DNA of 64,000 bases from the NCBI GenBank assembly GCA_002737345.1, contig NSIK01000018.1, forward strand, positions 66,417-130,416, given 5' to 3'. This DNA is from Nitrospirota bacterium (lineage in GTDB: Bacteria > Nitrospirota > Nitrospiria > Nitrospirales > Nitrospiraceae). Positions 7,443 through 16,293 of the stretch are shown one piece after another; positions within the stretch are counted from its first letter, which is position 1; each line of letters opens with the position of its first letter. The translations under genes and the position numbers were made by a program. The notes under the pieces are model-generated. The model was not told where the DNA came from. It saw nothing but the letters and a program-made list of their open reading frames with translations, and did not search any database.

Positions 7443-9314
7443 TCAGGCTTCTTGCGACGATGACGGAGCCAGGACCGACTCAGCCCCCTCGGCCAACTCT
7501 TCCCCCATCACCGGCAACTGATCGCGCTGGCACATCCAAAAGAGCGCAAAGACCGCGCCCCAAAAGACTACCATGTTGAGGGTCACCATTTTCGCCGCAA
7601 ACGCGAGGTCCGGCGTAAAGGCCCAGGGCGACACATCGGCCATCACCTCACTCACATGCCAGGCCAGCCGCCCGGAAGAGCGAATATAACCCATGAGACC
7701 CATGACCCAGGAGAAGGCGGCAGCCAATCCAAAAAGACCTACCATGCCTCTGACTGAAATCTTCCCCCATTGAACCGGCCCATGAACGAGCGCCCCCTTG
7801 AGCATCATACGATTGATCGCCAGCCCGACCACCAGCACCGTCAAGGTAGTTACAGCCTGCGGCGACGACAGCCCGACACGGAGTTTCGCCGGCAAATAGA
7901 ATCCATAGACCGAAAGGTAAATAATATTGATGGAGCCCAGCAGGAACAGCGCCCCGATAAGGAGGTTCCCCTGCGTGACCCAGGATACGACCATTGTACG
8001 ATTGGCGCGCCGGTAGTAGATGAAGCTGAGCGTGGTCACCAGAATCAAAATATTGGCCGCGCCGTTCTTCGCCGACATCACGCCATAGTTACCGACCACG
8101 GGATGCGACGAGCCGCCCATCGCCTTCACTTCACTGCCCGACATCATGACCGTATGCGGCGTCAGCCAAATGAAGAGAGCCAACATCAGCACCGCCAGCA
8201 GCGACTGATAGTAGGGCTGATACCGTTCCCCTCCTCGGAGGCGCGCCATGCTCTGCCAGAGATAATAGTTCACGCCAAGAAAAAGAGCGCCGATCAGGAG
8301 GGCCTGTACCACGAAGAGCCAGGTGAGCAGGCCGCCCATCATCGTCACGCCCATGCTCTGACTGAAGGCATAGACCGACCGCATCAACCAATAACCGGCA
8401 AAGGGCATCGGCAATAAGGCGCAAACCGTAACAAACAAAAAAACGTACCCCACCCAGTCGAAATAGGCACGCTCTTCGTCGGTCTTGCTGGTGAAGAAAC
8501 GATAGCAGGCATAGGCCAGGACCACCGCACCACCGGACATGATATCGGCCAGGAACCGATGGACATTCAAGGGATTCCAGAGCGCCGAATGGAGCAAATG
8601 CCATCCGTTCCCCAGAAACCGGCCCTGCGCATCGACGCCAGCCGGCGCCATCATAAAAGCCGACCAGGAATTCGCCAGAAACAACAGGGCCGTCCCGAAT
8701 AGATTCGCCAACAAGCCGATCGAGGCATGGGCCCACTTCAGCGATGGCTCAGCCAACCGGTTCCAGCTGTAGTAATAGAGGATGAGCAGCAGCGATTCTC
8801 CGACGAATACGATCGCATACAACGGCATAAAGGACTTAAACGTCCCGCCCATATACTTCATGAAACTGGGATAGAGCCAGATAAACATCCCCAGCATGAG
8901 GCTGCCGACCACCGCTGTCACAGACAGAGCCAGCAGCGCCACTTTGGCTAAATCCCGCGCGAGGCCATCATAGCGAAGGGCCAGCGACGGCTTTCTGCTG
9001 CTCAGCCCCAGGAACTCCAGCAGGACACAGAAAATCGGCAGAGCAAGGACGAACCCGCCGAAGTAGGTATGTTGCTGCGTCACGAACCAGACCAGCAATC
9101 GGCTGTCGAACGATCCGATGCGCGAATAGACCGTCTCTTGCGGAGAAGGGGCCGGAGGCCCAACGGGAGTTCCAGGCGTTTTAAAATAGAGGTCGGTGCT
9201 CTCCTCGGCAAAGGCCTGACTCTGAAGACCCCAGCCAATCCACGCGGCGGCCAGCACGGCCAACAGGAAGAGAGAGCACCACACAACGCCAGATGTTCGC
9301 TTCTTCATCCCCAT
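7443..9314 (-). CDS. Cytochrome bd-like oxidase, large subunit (copy 2)
   Basis: 623 residues, clearly paralogous to 1970-3883 over its whole length. It has an N-terminal hydrophobic segment, a short extramembrane stretch, the VWF..QQH motif, NPLNVHR, PFAGYWLMR, TPHTVMM and the KAMGG..HPV..GVMSAKNG block, then further membrane spans. Like copy 1 it lacks the CydA GRQPW sequence. Unlike copy 1 it is not followed by a cytochrome c gene and has no tiny membrane-protein genes in front of it. The gene directly upstream is a polytopic membrane protein ending 4 bases away. It may be a terminal oxidase with a different electron donor, or an electron-transfer module. Family membership is clear; the role is inferred. 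Confidence 0.87.
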   Translation of the reverse strand: MGMKKRTSGVVWCSLFLLAVLAAAWIGWGLQSQAFAEESTDLYFKTPGTPVGPPAPSPQETVYSRIGSFDSRLLVWFVTQQHTYFGGFVLALPIFCVLLEFLGLSSRKPSLALRYDGLARDLAKVALLALSVTAVVGSLMLGMFIWLYPSFMKYMGGTFKSFMPLYAIVFVGESLLLILYYYSWNRLAEPSLKWAHASIGLLANLFGTALLFLANSWSAFMMAPAGVDAQGRFLGNGWHLLHSALWNPLNVHRFLADIMSGGAVVLAYACYRFFTSKTDEERAYFDWVGYVFLFVTVCALLPMPFAGYWLMRSVYAFSQSMGVTMMGGLLTWLFVVQALLIGALFLGVNYYLWQSMARLRGGERYQPYYQSLLAVLMLALFIWLTPHTVMMSGSEVKAMGGSSHPVVGNYGVMSAKNGAANILILVTTLSFIYYRRANRTMVVSWVTQGNLLIGALFLLGSINIIYLSVYGFYLPAKLRVGLSSPQAVTTLTVLVVGLAINRMMLKGALVHGPVQWGKISVRGMVGLFGLAAAFSWVMGLMGYIRSSGRLAWHVSEVMADVSPWAFTPDLAFAAKMVTLNMVVFWGAVFALFWMCQRDQLPVMGEELAEGAESVLAPSSSQEA

Positions 9315-9318
9315 AGAC

Positions 9319-10368
9319 TTATACCTTCGAACCGGCCGTCATGGAGACGCCCGCACCAGATGACTTGCCAAGGATTCCCATGACGAAGGGACAGCGAAGC
9401 AACGCGCTTGACATCGTCTGTCCCTGCTGTTCTTCAACCTGCCGACGAAACCCCAGATAATAACAATACAGCGCCATCATACCGGTCACGAATCCGCCAC
9501 TGGCCATCGCATAGACAGTCGGGATACCAGGCTGCCTCAAGAGGAACAGCACAAACCCGGCTGCCACGAGATAGTAGGTCGCCGCAAAGGCGAGTCCAGG
9601 CCACCACCAATATTTCAGCAATTCGCCCGCCTTCGTCTGGAACAGCCTTTGAGTCCATGCCGATTTGGGACGAAGCCCGCCAAAATAGGCACAGAGAGAG
9701 ACCAGCCCCCCCAACACCGATACAGAGGCCAACTGCACCAGGGCCGCGCCCTGGCTCGCCTCGACGAGGTGTCCCAACGAGGCGCCCAATGCTCCAATGA
9801 TGAAACCAGCTGCAACCCAAGGCGCCAGTTCCATTGCATGGCTGCCGACCATCGTACGGAGGGCCAGCCCATCGGGAAACGTCGGAAAGGGGCGGCCCAG
9901 AAGGGCTATTTTCTTCACATGGCCAATCTCAAAGGCGTCACGCGCCACTGCCGTACAGGAAATGATGATGGCCATCATGGCAGGCCCATCCGGATGCTGG
10001 AGATACCCATAGCCGACAAGCCAGAGCAATGCCAGAACCAGCAACGACAACTGAACTCCATAGACGAACCCGATCCAGCCACCGAGCCAGAGCAGCAGAC
10101 GGCTCCCATCCTCTCGGAGGATCGTACCCCAGGCAGCGGCGCGACCAACGCCATAGGCGAGCAACGATGTGACCGCCGCGACCAGCCCACTGACCAGCAA
10201 CAAGACAATCGGTTCGGACAGAGGCACGAACAGCTTGGCCAGCCGATAGACTACGAAAGCCACCAGCCCTGGCACAAGCATGACGATCCGCTTTTGCTTG
10301 CGCACGGAGTCTTCCGTAACGGCCAGGCTGAGGCTGGGCAAGACTCGCAATGCCATTCGATGCAACAT
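9319..10368 (-). CDS. Polytopic membrane protein of the oxidase cluster
   Basis: 349 residues from the ATG at 10368. A TTG at 10410 and an ATG at 10356 are alternatives, and none has a strong Shine-Dalgarno. About 8 hydrophobic segments alternate with short charged loops. One loop contains an ISCTAVARDAFEIGHVKKI stretch and another FPTFPDGLALR. A tail of about 40 residues follows the last span. It is 4 bases upstream of the second bd-like oxidase, so they are surely co-transcribed and perhaps interact. No family is recognised and no heme or metal motif is obvious. Confidence 0.72.
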   Translation of the reverse strand: MLHRMALRVLPSLSLAVTEDSVRKQKRIVMLVPGLVAFVVYRLAKLFVPLSEPIVLLLVSGLVAAVTSLLAYGVGRAAAWGTILREDGSRLLLWLGGWIGFVYGVQLSLLVLALLWLVGYGYLQHPDGPAMMAIIISCTAVARDAFEIGHVKKIALLGRPFPTFPDGLALRTMVGSHAMELAPWVAAGFIIGALGASLGHLVEASQGAALVQLASVSVLGGLVSLCAYFGGLRPKSAWTQRLFQTKAGELLKYWWWPGLAFAATYYLVAAGFVLFLLRQPGIPTVYAMASGGFVTGMMALYCYYLGFRRQVEEQQGQTMSSALLRCPFVMGILGKSSGAGVSMTAGSKV

Positions 10369-10457
10369 AAAAAATTCAACGATGAACGTAGAGCCATGAG
10401 CGATGCGCAAAAGAGAAAAATCCTAGCGATTTCCTCCAGTCGTTCATCATTCAGCGC

Positions 10458-10961
10458 TCAGCCTTCTGCGTTGCTCTTGGAACCCATTCCAAAATAACGC
10501 GCCTTCACTTCTTCCATCAAGGCGACGGTGATGTATGTCTCACCACGATCTGCCACAGTCCGTTCCAGCTCAATGCGGGCCATGGCACGAACCGGCGCCG
10601 GCACCCGCTCCAAGCGACGCTCTGCTTCAGGATCCCACTCGATCCGTTCGCCGGTCCTCGGTCGAAGCAACGTGTCATAGGCGATCGCACACTCACCTCT
10701 GGTGCGCGCATCCTGCTCCACATCCGCACGGAATAACGGCACAAGGTACGGAGGCATGCGATCCAGCCGGTTCAGCGCGTCATCGGTCCACATCATCCGA
10801 TCGACAAGCCCACCGGTTTGGCCGGCAGGGACATCGATGCCAACCTTCAAGCCGCAGCCGCGACATTCCGTTCGAATGAACCATTGGGGCGTCCCATCAG
10901 CATAGGACCGTTCTTCAATCCCCTCTGTATGCATCCATCGACCACAGCCGCAGGTCAGCAT
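10458..10961 (-). CDS. Zinc-ribbon-like protein with two PCP_red domains
   Basis: 167 residues. The N-terminal 40 residues carry C4, C6, C33 and C36, a zinc-ribbon or metal-site pattern. Two copies of the small PCP_red module follow. The second, at about 110-163, is textbook: W-x-EAE-RL-RVP-PVR-MAR-E, then G-TYIT and a closing basic stretch. The first (about 57-100) is more diverged. PCP_red is best known from the C-terminus of the B subunit of light-independent protochlorophyllide reductase. Here it stands alone in a cluster with no photosynthesis genes. It lies between two membrane-protein genes of the oxidase cluster. A redox or cofactor-handling role is possible but not shown. Confidence 0.8.
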   Translation of the reverse strand: MLTCGCGRWMHTEGIEERSYADGTPQWFIRTECRGCGLKVGIDVPAGQTGGLVDRMMWTDDALNRLDRMPPYLVPLFRADVEQDARTRGECAIAYDTLLRPRTGERIEWDPEAERRLERVPAPVRAMARIELERTVADRGETYITVALMEEVKARYFGMGSKSNAEG

Positions 10962-11067
10962 GACAGGGCCTCGTGATCAGTGATGCGTGATGGACGATGG
11001 GCCTCGGAGTCTGTATCCGTCAGAAATCCTATAGCACGCTCATCACTCATCACAAAGCACCCATCGC

Positions 11068-11784
11068 TTATCCGATCTTCCCCGGATACAAAAGATATAG
11101 CATCGTGTAGGTAGTGGTGCCGGTCACAAAGAGGACGCAATAGACGATCATCGTGAACAGGCCGAGCGCCCGATGGCGGCGCGCGCCGTTCGGCCAAATG
11201 CGCTGAATCGTCATCTCGACCGAGAAGACAATGGCGATCAGCAGCAGCAAGCTCAAATAGACTTCGAATTTCCGCATGGAAAAACCGGCGGTCGCGACGC
11301 GCGATAAAAACAAGAGCATCACCAGCGCAGTCAGGCTGCCGAAAACCAGCCCGACCTTCCGCCAGGTCGTCAGTAACAGCGCTTCCTGAAGCGATCTAGC
11401 CCCATCAACGAATTGTTGAGCACGGAAACCCAGCACGATCATGTAAATCGCCATGATCAGTCCAATAATGACCAGCACAATATGGAACGTGAGGATAGGG
11501 ATGAAGACATAATCGTAGAGCGCCTGCGACCCGCCAAAGCCTTCCTTCCCCTCAAAGGCCAGCACGCCCAATTGGCGAAATAAATAGTAGCTCATAAAGA
11601 AGGCCACCATGGCGATCATCCCGCCCAACATCATCCAATGATGGGCATCAGTCCGGCGTCTCCGCGCCTGGATCCAGCCAATCACGAATAGCCCTGTGAA
11701 GAATGTCGCCATGAGCTGGCTCATGTCCGCCCCGACCGTAGCATGGGTGCCAAAAAACCCAGGTTGTTTGAGCCATTCGATCAT
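11068..11784 (-). CDS. DUF420-like membrane protein
   Basis: 238 residues with six hydrophobic segments. Features fit DUF420: a basic loop followed by DAHHWMM, a central long loop, FHIVLVI at the start of the next span, and a late HRALG motif followed by TGTTTYTMLYLLYP. Conserved histidines at helix ends suggest heme or copper binding. DUF420 proteins are often encoded beside cytochrome oxidase genes and have been linked to oxidase assembly. The spacer to the next gene (10962-11067) has no gene. It contains short related repeats of the type GTGATG/CATCAC. Confidence 0.75.
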   Translation of the reverse strand: MIEWLKQPGFFGTHATVGADMSQLMATFFTGLFVIGWIQARRRRTDAHHWMMLGGMIAMVAFFMSYYLFRQLGVLAFEGKEGFGGSQALYDYVFIPILTFHIVLVIIGLIMAIYMIVLGFRAQQFVDGARSLQEALLLTTWRKVGLVFGSLTALVMLLFLSRVATAGFSMRKFEVYLSLLLLIAIVFSVEMTIQRIWPNGARRHRALGLFTMIVYCVLFVTGTTTYTMLYLLYPGKIG

Positions 11785-11855
11785 AAAATTCCTTGCTGTT
11801 CGTATCCCGTCACTCGTATTTCGTCCCTCGCACCCTGTGCTTCACGAGAAACGCT

Positions 11856-12863
11856 TCACTCTTCACGAGCTTTCACGCCCTGCACCGCCGCTGAAGGCTC
11901 CAACTCTGTCACGGTTGAAAAGCCTGCGCTCTTCATCCACTGCATCGCGTCTGTCGTCTTGTAGCAGCCGCCTCGTTCCGTGTTCACCAGAATATGGACC
12001 GCAAAGGCGGTGGTCCACGCGGGACCGGTTCCTGCTTCGTTTAAGAATCGATCCTTGATGACCAACTGGCCGCCTGGCACCAAATGCGCCAGCACCCTCT
12101 TCACCAATGCGGCGTTCGTCGAAAAATCTTGATAGTGCAGAACGTCAGACATCAGGGCCACATCGTAGGGTCCACCGAGTCCATCTTTATTGAAATCGCC
12201 CGGGAGCAGGCTGATTCTCGATTCCAAACCAGCCTCTTTTACCGTTCGTTCCGTCAATCGGAGCGTCGCAGACAAATCAAACACCGTCGCAGTCAGGTCC
12301 GGATAGACCTGGCAAAAGGCAATCGCGTTGGTCCCGGCTCCGCCCCCTAAATCCAAAAGCCGAACCGGCCCGCTCAACTGCAGCCGTTTGGCAAAATCTG
12401 GCCCGCTCTGCTGCCCGATCCGATGGAGGACCGCTAGCACATTGGTGCCCAACTCAGGGTCTGTCTCAAACACATGCCGGTCGACCGATCGCTGGCCCGT
12501 GCGAATCGTCTGCTCCAGCTTGCCCCAGTTGTCCCATTCTGCATCGTGCAGCAACAGGAGATGGCCGATATATTGGGGCGAATTGCGGACCAGCTGCGTG
12601 GCAGCAGCGGTTGAATTTCCGTACGAATCGCCGTCTTTATCCAATAATCGCATCGCGACCAGAGCATTCAGCAATAATCCCAAAGTCTGCGCATGGGCGC
12701 CCAGGCAAACAGCCACTTCAGAAAGGATCTTCCGCTTCCCATCCAATGCGGAAAATATATCCAGCCGGACGGCGGTCAGAAGAATCTTGGTCTCCCAGTA
12801 GTACCCCAGCTGAAAGATTTCCGCGAGCGACAATTCCCGTGGCACAGAACCCCTTTCAAGCAT
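11856..12863 (-). CDS. SAM-dependent O-methyltransferase (plant-type O-MT fold)
   Basis: 335 residues. The N-terminal 100 residues are a winged-helix dimerisation domain (ILLTAVRLDIFSAL, then a short helix-turn-helix). The SAM-binding domain begins with motif I, LLDLGGGAGTNA (about 169-180), followed by VFDLSATL, LLPGDF, ALMSDVLHYQ and a PGGQLVIKD strand. This layout matches family 2 O-methyltransferases that act on small molecules. The substrate cannot be read from sequence. The gene is the first of the right-hand respiratory run and has a candidate promoter directly upstream, so it may help make a quinone- or cofactor-like compound. That link is inference. Confidence 0.82.
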   Translation of the reverse strand: MLERGSVPRELSLAEIFQLGYYWETKILLTAVRLDIFSALDGKRKILSEVAVCLGAHAQTLGLLLNALVAMRLLDKDGDSYGNSTAAATQLVRNSPQYIGHLLLLHDAEWDNWGKLEQTIRTGQRSVDRHVFETDPELGTNVLAVLHRIGQQSGPDFAKRLQLSGPVRLLDLGGGAGTNAIAFCQVYPDLTATVFDLSATLRLTERTVKEAGLESRISLLPGDFNKDGLGGPYDVALMSDVLHYQDFSTNAALVKRVLAHLVPGGQLVIKDRFLNEAGTGPAWTTAFAVHILVNTERGGCYKTTDAMQWMKSAGFSTVTELEPSAAVQGVKAREE

Positions 12864-12881
12864 TTTGAGCAGAAACCCAAT

Positions 12882-12911
12882 ATTTTACCTAGTTCAGAAA
12901 GTGAAAGGCAA
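12882..12911 (-). promoter_or_regulatory. Candidate promoter of the right-hand respiratory gene run
   Basis: On the minus strand, TTGCCT (12906-12911) and TAAAAT (12882-12887) are 18 bases apart, matching the sigma-70 consensus at 4 and 5 of 6 positions. Transcription would begin very close to the methyltransferase ATG at 12863, leaving a short leader. Confidence 0.4.
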
Positions 12912-12944
12912 GGTAAGGAGCGAGGCCCGGCGCCGCTAAAAACA

Positions 12945-12976
12945 CGAGGGGCAGCGGATTGCTCCGCTGCCCCTCG
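12945..12976 (-). terminator. Rho-independent terminator after the 13011-13805 gene
   Basis: A perfect 14-base-pair stem (12945-12958 with 12963-12976), very GC-rich, with a TTGC loop. On the minus strand it is followed by GTGTTTTTAG. It separates the secreted-protein gene from the methyltransferase promoter. Confidence 0.85.
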
Positions 12977-13010
12977 ATTGCGGGCTGCCCCGCCGATACA
13001 AAGCGTTGAC

Positions 13011-13805
13011 TTACTTGATTTCAGCCTTAACGTTGGCGGTGCCGCCTTCGGTCACATCCACCTCAAATTCAATCTTCTTGCCCTTGGCTGCGAACGGATG
13101 CCAGGCCACAATCTTGTGCTTGCCGGCTGGCACATCCTTCAGCTCGAACGAACCATCTTCCTTGACCACGGCGAAATGAGCACTCGTCACCGGCAGAAAG
13201 AAGCCCTGCATGAACTCATGCTGGTCGCATTGCAAACGATAGAAGCCTTCCTTCTCTGCGCCACCACGGAAGACCACGGGCTTATCAAGCTTGTCGCCCT
13301 TTTTCGCCAAGGCAATGTTGAAACCAGTCGCAGAGCTAGTCCCCTTCACCACGAAGCTATGCGGATTGTGCAACACGCCCGCAGCCGACTTGGGGTCTTC
13401 GGCATCAGCATCATGGTTCTCAACCTTGAACGACTTGTTGTTCACAACCACACCAGTAAACGGGAGAAACTCGCAGAACTCTGCCACAACTTCAGTGCCC
13501 GTATAGGCGTCTATGAACGCCTTGTCCTCGATGTCAACCACGGCTACGACCGCGCCCTTAAGGCCGCCATCCTTACCCACCTCAATTTTAGGAAGAAACC
13601 GCTTATCGCCATCCATTAAGTTCTTATGTGGGTTTTTCACGCAAAACGCCGGGTTTGGGAATTTCGCGAATGAAAACTCACTTTTTTCAGATTTTCCAGC
13701 AAAAGTCACTTTGCCGGAGATCGTTCCGCCTGCAAACGAAGTGAACGGCGCCGCAACAAACGCGACGGCTGCCACGCCCAAGACAACTGATAACACGCTC
13801 TTCAT
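13011..13805 (-). CDS. Secreted carboxypeptidase-regulatory-like / methylamine-utilisation-like protein
   Basis: 264 residues from the ATG at 13805, with AAGGAGG 7 bases upstream. It has a signal peptide with cleavage near SFAGG. The mature protein is beta-rich: an early GKVTF strand, an FCVKNPH motif, an EFCEF motif, an LHNPHSF motif, then RLQCDQHEFMQGFF and a closing EDGSFELKDVPAGKHKIVAWHP module typical of carboxypeptidase-regulatory-like domains. The Cys and His residues (C..H, QCDQHEF) resemble cupredoxin-like metal sites in methylamine-utilisation-type proteins. Its own terminator follows at 12945. It is probably a periplasmic metal or redox protein; the function is not established. Confidence 0.78.
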   Translation of the reverse strand: MKSVLSVVLGVAAVAFVAAPFTSFAGGTISGKVTFAGKSEKSEFSFAKFPNPAFCVKNPHKNLMDGDKRFLPKIEVGKDGGLKGAVVAVVDIEDKAFIDAYTGTEVVAEFCEFLPFTGVVVNNKSFKVENHDADAEDPKSAAGVLHNPHSFVVKGTSSATGFNIALAKKGDKLDKPVVFRGGAEKEGFYRLQCDQHEFMQGFFLPVTSAHFAVVKEDGSFELKDVPAGKHKIVAWHPFAAKGKKIEFEVDVTEGGTANVKAEIK

Positions 13806-14026
13806 GTCACTGCCTCCTTGTGATGAACAATTAACCACTGAATTAATACTCTCGTCCCCTTATGGCCGACCACCAACCCTGAGAGGAACCGAGAACGTAT
13901 TCTGCCCTGCAACTCCATCTCAATTGTCACTCTCGTGAGCGGAACCGCCTCAGAGCGAGACTCTATACAGAACTCTACCCCACCCTGTCAATCCGAAACA
14001 AGGTGCCCCAATCGGACGCTAATTAC

Positions 14027-15400
14027 CTATTTTTTCAGCTGCAACAGATGCAAGAGGGCTCCTGCTGCGGTGGCTCGGACCGCATCATTTGTGTCATGCA
14101 GCGCATCCTTCATGAGGGGAACCAGCTCACGGTCCCCCACATGCCCAAGGGAGCGAATGGCCACAATCTTAGGACCGGGAAGCGGATCAACCGTCAAACT
14201 GATCAACAGGGCAATGGCATCGGACACATTAGGCTTAGTCGCCTTCCCCAGGGCATAGGCGAGGGACGCCCGCATCGCCGTATCGTTCTGCTGAGCCAGC
14301 GCTTGCGCCGCGGCCGCCACAGTCCCATAGGGTTGGCCCAGCTGAAGCAAGGCGGCAATTGCCGAGGCGCGGACCGTAAAACTTCCGTCGCCGAGCGCCT
14401 TGGTGATGGCCGGCACCGATTCCGTCCCCCCCATGTCCGCCAAGCTCCCGATCGCCGATTCGCGCACGCCGGGGATCGGATCTTTCAGAAGCTGCTCGAT
14501 TTGCCCCCGCACCTCTTTCCGTCCGAGATGCCCCAACCCGCGAGCGGCAGCACCCCGCACGGAGGGCTGTTTATACGTTAACGACTCGATCATGAGGGGT
14601 AGGCTACGCAGGTCGTTCAAATCGACGATCGTGCGAATGGCGTCGGCTCGATCCTCCGGATTCAGCGACTCGGCCGCCTGCTGCAATTGCGTCCAGGCCT
14701 CTTTCCTGCCAAGCCTGATCAAGGCGCTATAGGCCGCGATGCGAACCGTGCTCAACTCGTCTTTCGCCGCCGTTTCAACGATCGGCAACACGCCAAGGTC
14801 TCCCGTTTTGCCAAGCGCCTTCACGACCCGCGCCTTCACCAATCCGGCCTGATCCTCGATGGACCCGCGCAGTTTCATCGATTTCCGTCCGGCCTCGGAT
14901 CGACCGAGCCCCTCGACCGCGAGCATCCGGACCGGCCCGGACCCGTCGCTCAAGCCATCCTCGAAATAGGGAATCGTCTCGTCCGAATCCACCTCTTTCA
15001 GTGCAGTATAGGCAGCCCCGCGCATTTGATCGCGCATGTCCTTCACCATGACAACGATGAATCCCATCGCCACCTCACGCAGGAGCGGCAGATCGTCTTG
15101 CTTCAGCGCAAGCTCCAGCTTCTCGTACTCCCCGAGCGCATCTGTAGGGTTCCCGAGCTTGAGGAACGAGCGGACCTTCAGACGGCGCACGTCCGGAGCG
15201 GCGGCCTGGCCTTTCTCTAGCTTGGACAACTGCTCCAGCGCCTGGGCATAGTCTTTCTTCTCGAAGGCCTCTTGCGCCGCCTTGGGCACAGATGCCGTTC
15301 CGGCATGGCCCGTTCCACTCCAAAGAGAAATGCAGGCCACCGCCCCTGCAGCAAGCAGATTCAACCGGCACGAACGCCTGCACCCCATCACATCACCCAT
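14027..15400 (-). CDS. Secreted HEAT-repeat protein
   Basis: 457 residues from the ATG at 15400; a GTG at 15415 is an alternative start. The signal peptide has an LLAAGAVACISLW core. Residues up to about 110 look like TPR helices (KDYAQALEQLSKL, GNPTDALGEYEKL). The rest is a row of about eight HEAT/PBS-type repeats with the recurring pattern VR-x-x-A-x-x-A-L-x-x-G, such as VRGAAARGLGHLG and VRESAIGSLADMG. Such solenoids bind proteins. It overlaps or nearly abuts the gene at 15408, so the two are co-transcribed. The partner is unknown. Confidence 0.83.
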   Translation of the reverse strand: MGDVMGCRRSCRLNLLAAGAVACISLWSGTGHAGTASVPKAAQEAFEKKDYAQALEQLSKLEKGQAAAPDVRRLKVRSFLKLGNPTDALGEYEKLELALKQDDLPLLREVAMGFIVVMVKDMRDQMRGAAYTALKEVDSDETIPYFEDGLSDGSGPVRMLAVEGLGRSEAGRKSMKLRGSIEDQAGLVKARVVKALGKTGDLGVLPIVETAAKDELSTVRIAAYSALIRLGRKEAWTQLQQAAESLNPEDRADAIRTIVDLNDLRSLPLMIESLTYKQPSVRGAAARGLGHLGRKEVRGQIEQLLKDPIPGVRESAIGSLADMGGTESVPAITKALGDGSFTVRASAIAALLQLGQPYGTVAAAAQALAQQNDTAMRASLAYALGKATKPNVSDAIALLISLTVDPLPGPKIVAIRSLGHVGDRELVPLMKDALHDTNDAVRATAAGALLHLLQLKK

Positions 15401-15407
15401 GGTCTCT

Positions 15408-16043
15408 CTACCCACGTCCTCTCGGCGCAGTCGCCGCTATACGTTTTTCATATCCTGGTGGCGCGTCAAAATAATAGGCAGGCTGAGGCGATAGTCTAAA
15501 CCGTTCATACTCAAACGACCATTCCCGACTCCGACTGACGAGCTTCAAGACCACGCCAGTTTCTGCATCCACCCACTCATAGAACCGCTCGACCCTGCCC
15601 TGATAGTCTGTCTGAACCTCGAAGAGCTGGGCCACACGACCGGCGGCCGTTGCATCTCCGACCAGCACTCGGTCCCGCTCTCCCGGCAAGGTTGGGCTAA
15701 CCAGCAAGCGATCATCAGAGTCCAGCACTGTCACCAGCAGTTCCTTTTGCTGAGCCAGCAGATACCAGGTCTCCAACTTATCCAGCCGGATAATTTCGAT
15801 GGCCGCATAGCCTCGTTCGGTCCGAATGGCATATTTATATTCCAGCCGTAACCGATCCCCCTTCGCAAAGACCTGCGCCTGATAGCGCTTCCCCTTCACG
15901 GTCTTGATCAGCGAACCGGAAAACTCAACCGAAGGGATAGCACCATCGTCGGCCGCCGCAGGCCAAGGCAGGACAGCCTGCCAGCCCCACAGGACAAGCC
16001 AGAAACAGAACCCCCCCCTCCAGGCCTTCTCACGTAGCCTCAC
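15408..16043 (-). CDS. Secreted beta-rich protein (LolA/DUF4412-like)
   Basis: 211 residues if translation begins at the GTG at 16043. A longer frame opens at 16145, but its first 33 codons lie inside a degenerate copy of a dispersed repeat (16049-16150) and encode an arginine-rich, unstructured leader, so I prefer the later start. A Trp-rich hydrophobic signal follows (GGFCFWLVLWGWQAVLPW) with cleavage near PAAADD. The mature protein repeats long beta strands: VEFSGSLIKTVKG, YQAQVFAKGDRLRLEYKY, TWYLLAQQKELLV, and a later RFYEWVDAETGVVLKLVS. That is the pattern of LolA- or DUF4412-type periplasmic proteins. Specific function unknown. Confidence 0.72.
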   Translation of the reverse strand: MRLREKAWRGGFCFWLVLWGWQAVLPWPAAADDGAIPSVEFSGSLIKTVKGKRYQAQVFAKGDRLRLEYKYAIRTERGYAAIEIIRLDKLETWYLLAQQKELLVTVLDSDDRLLVSPTLPGERDRVLVGDATAAGRVAQLFEVQTDYQGRVERFYEWVDAETGVVLKLVSRSREWSFEYERFRLSPQPAYYFDAPPGYEKRIAATAPRGRG

Positions 16044-16048
16044 TCTCA

Positions 16049-16150
16049 CAGGCTGCTCACATGCCCGTCCAGCAAGGCCGCAGGCGAATCGAAACCGGAG
16101 GCGGGCCCTCGGGGGTTGTTGAGGATTTCGATGAGTCGAGAACAATTCGC
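16049..16150. repeat. Dispersed repeat family 1, eroded copy
   Basis: The core GTCCAGC..GGCCGCAGGCGA.TCGAAACCGGAGGC..GTTGAGGATTTCGATGAG.CGAGAAC matches the copy at 63188-63310 closely by eye, and the reverse complement of 28939-29063 more loosely. The ends that form inverted repeats in the other copies are degraded here. It lies between the multicopper oxidase and the 15408-16043 gene. Confidence 0.75.
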
Positions 16151-16224
16151 ATCATAGCCTAGCTTACGAGGCCCTCCTCCAGCTCGAACATGCCGGCATC
16201 GTATCAAAGGGCGACACAAAAGAA

Positions 16225-16252
16225 AAAGGGGGAGGCCGTAGCCTCCCCCTTT
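16225..16252 (-). terminator. Rho-independent terminator of the multicopper oxidase gene
   Basis: A perfect 12-base-pair stem (AAAGGGGGAGGC at 16225-16236 with its complement at 16241-16252) and a 4-base loop. On the minus strand the stem is followed by a TTTCTTTTG run. It sits about 40 bases after the oxidase stop codon. Confidence 0.85.
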
Positions 16253-16293
16253 CCCCTATTCGTCACATCCTGAGATTAGCAGGACGGTCGATC

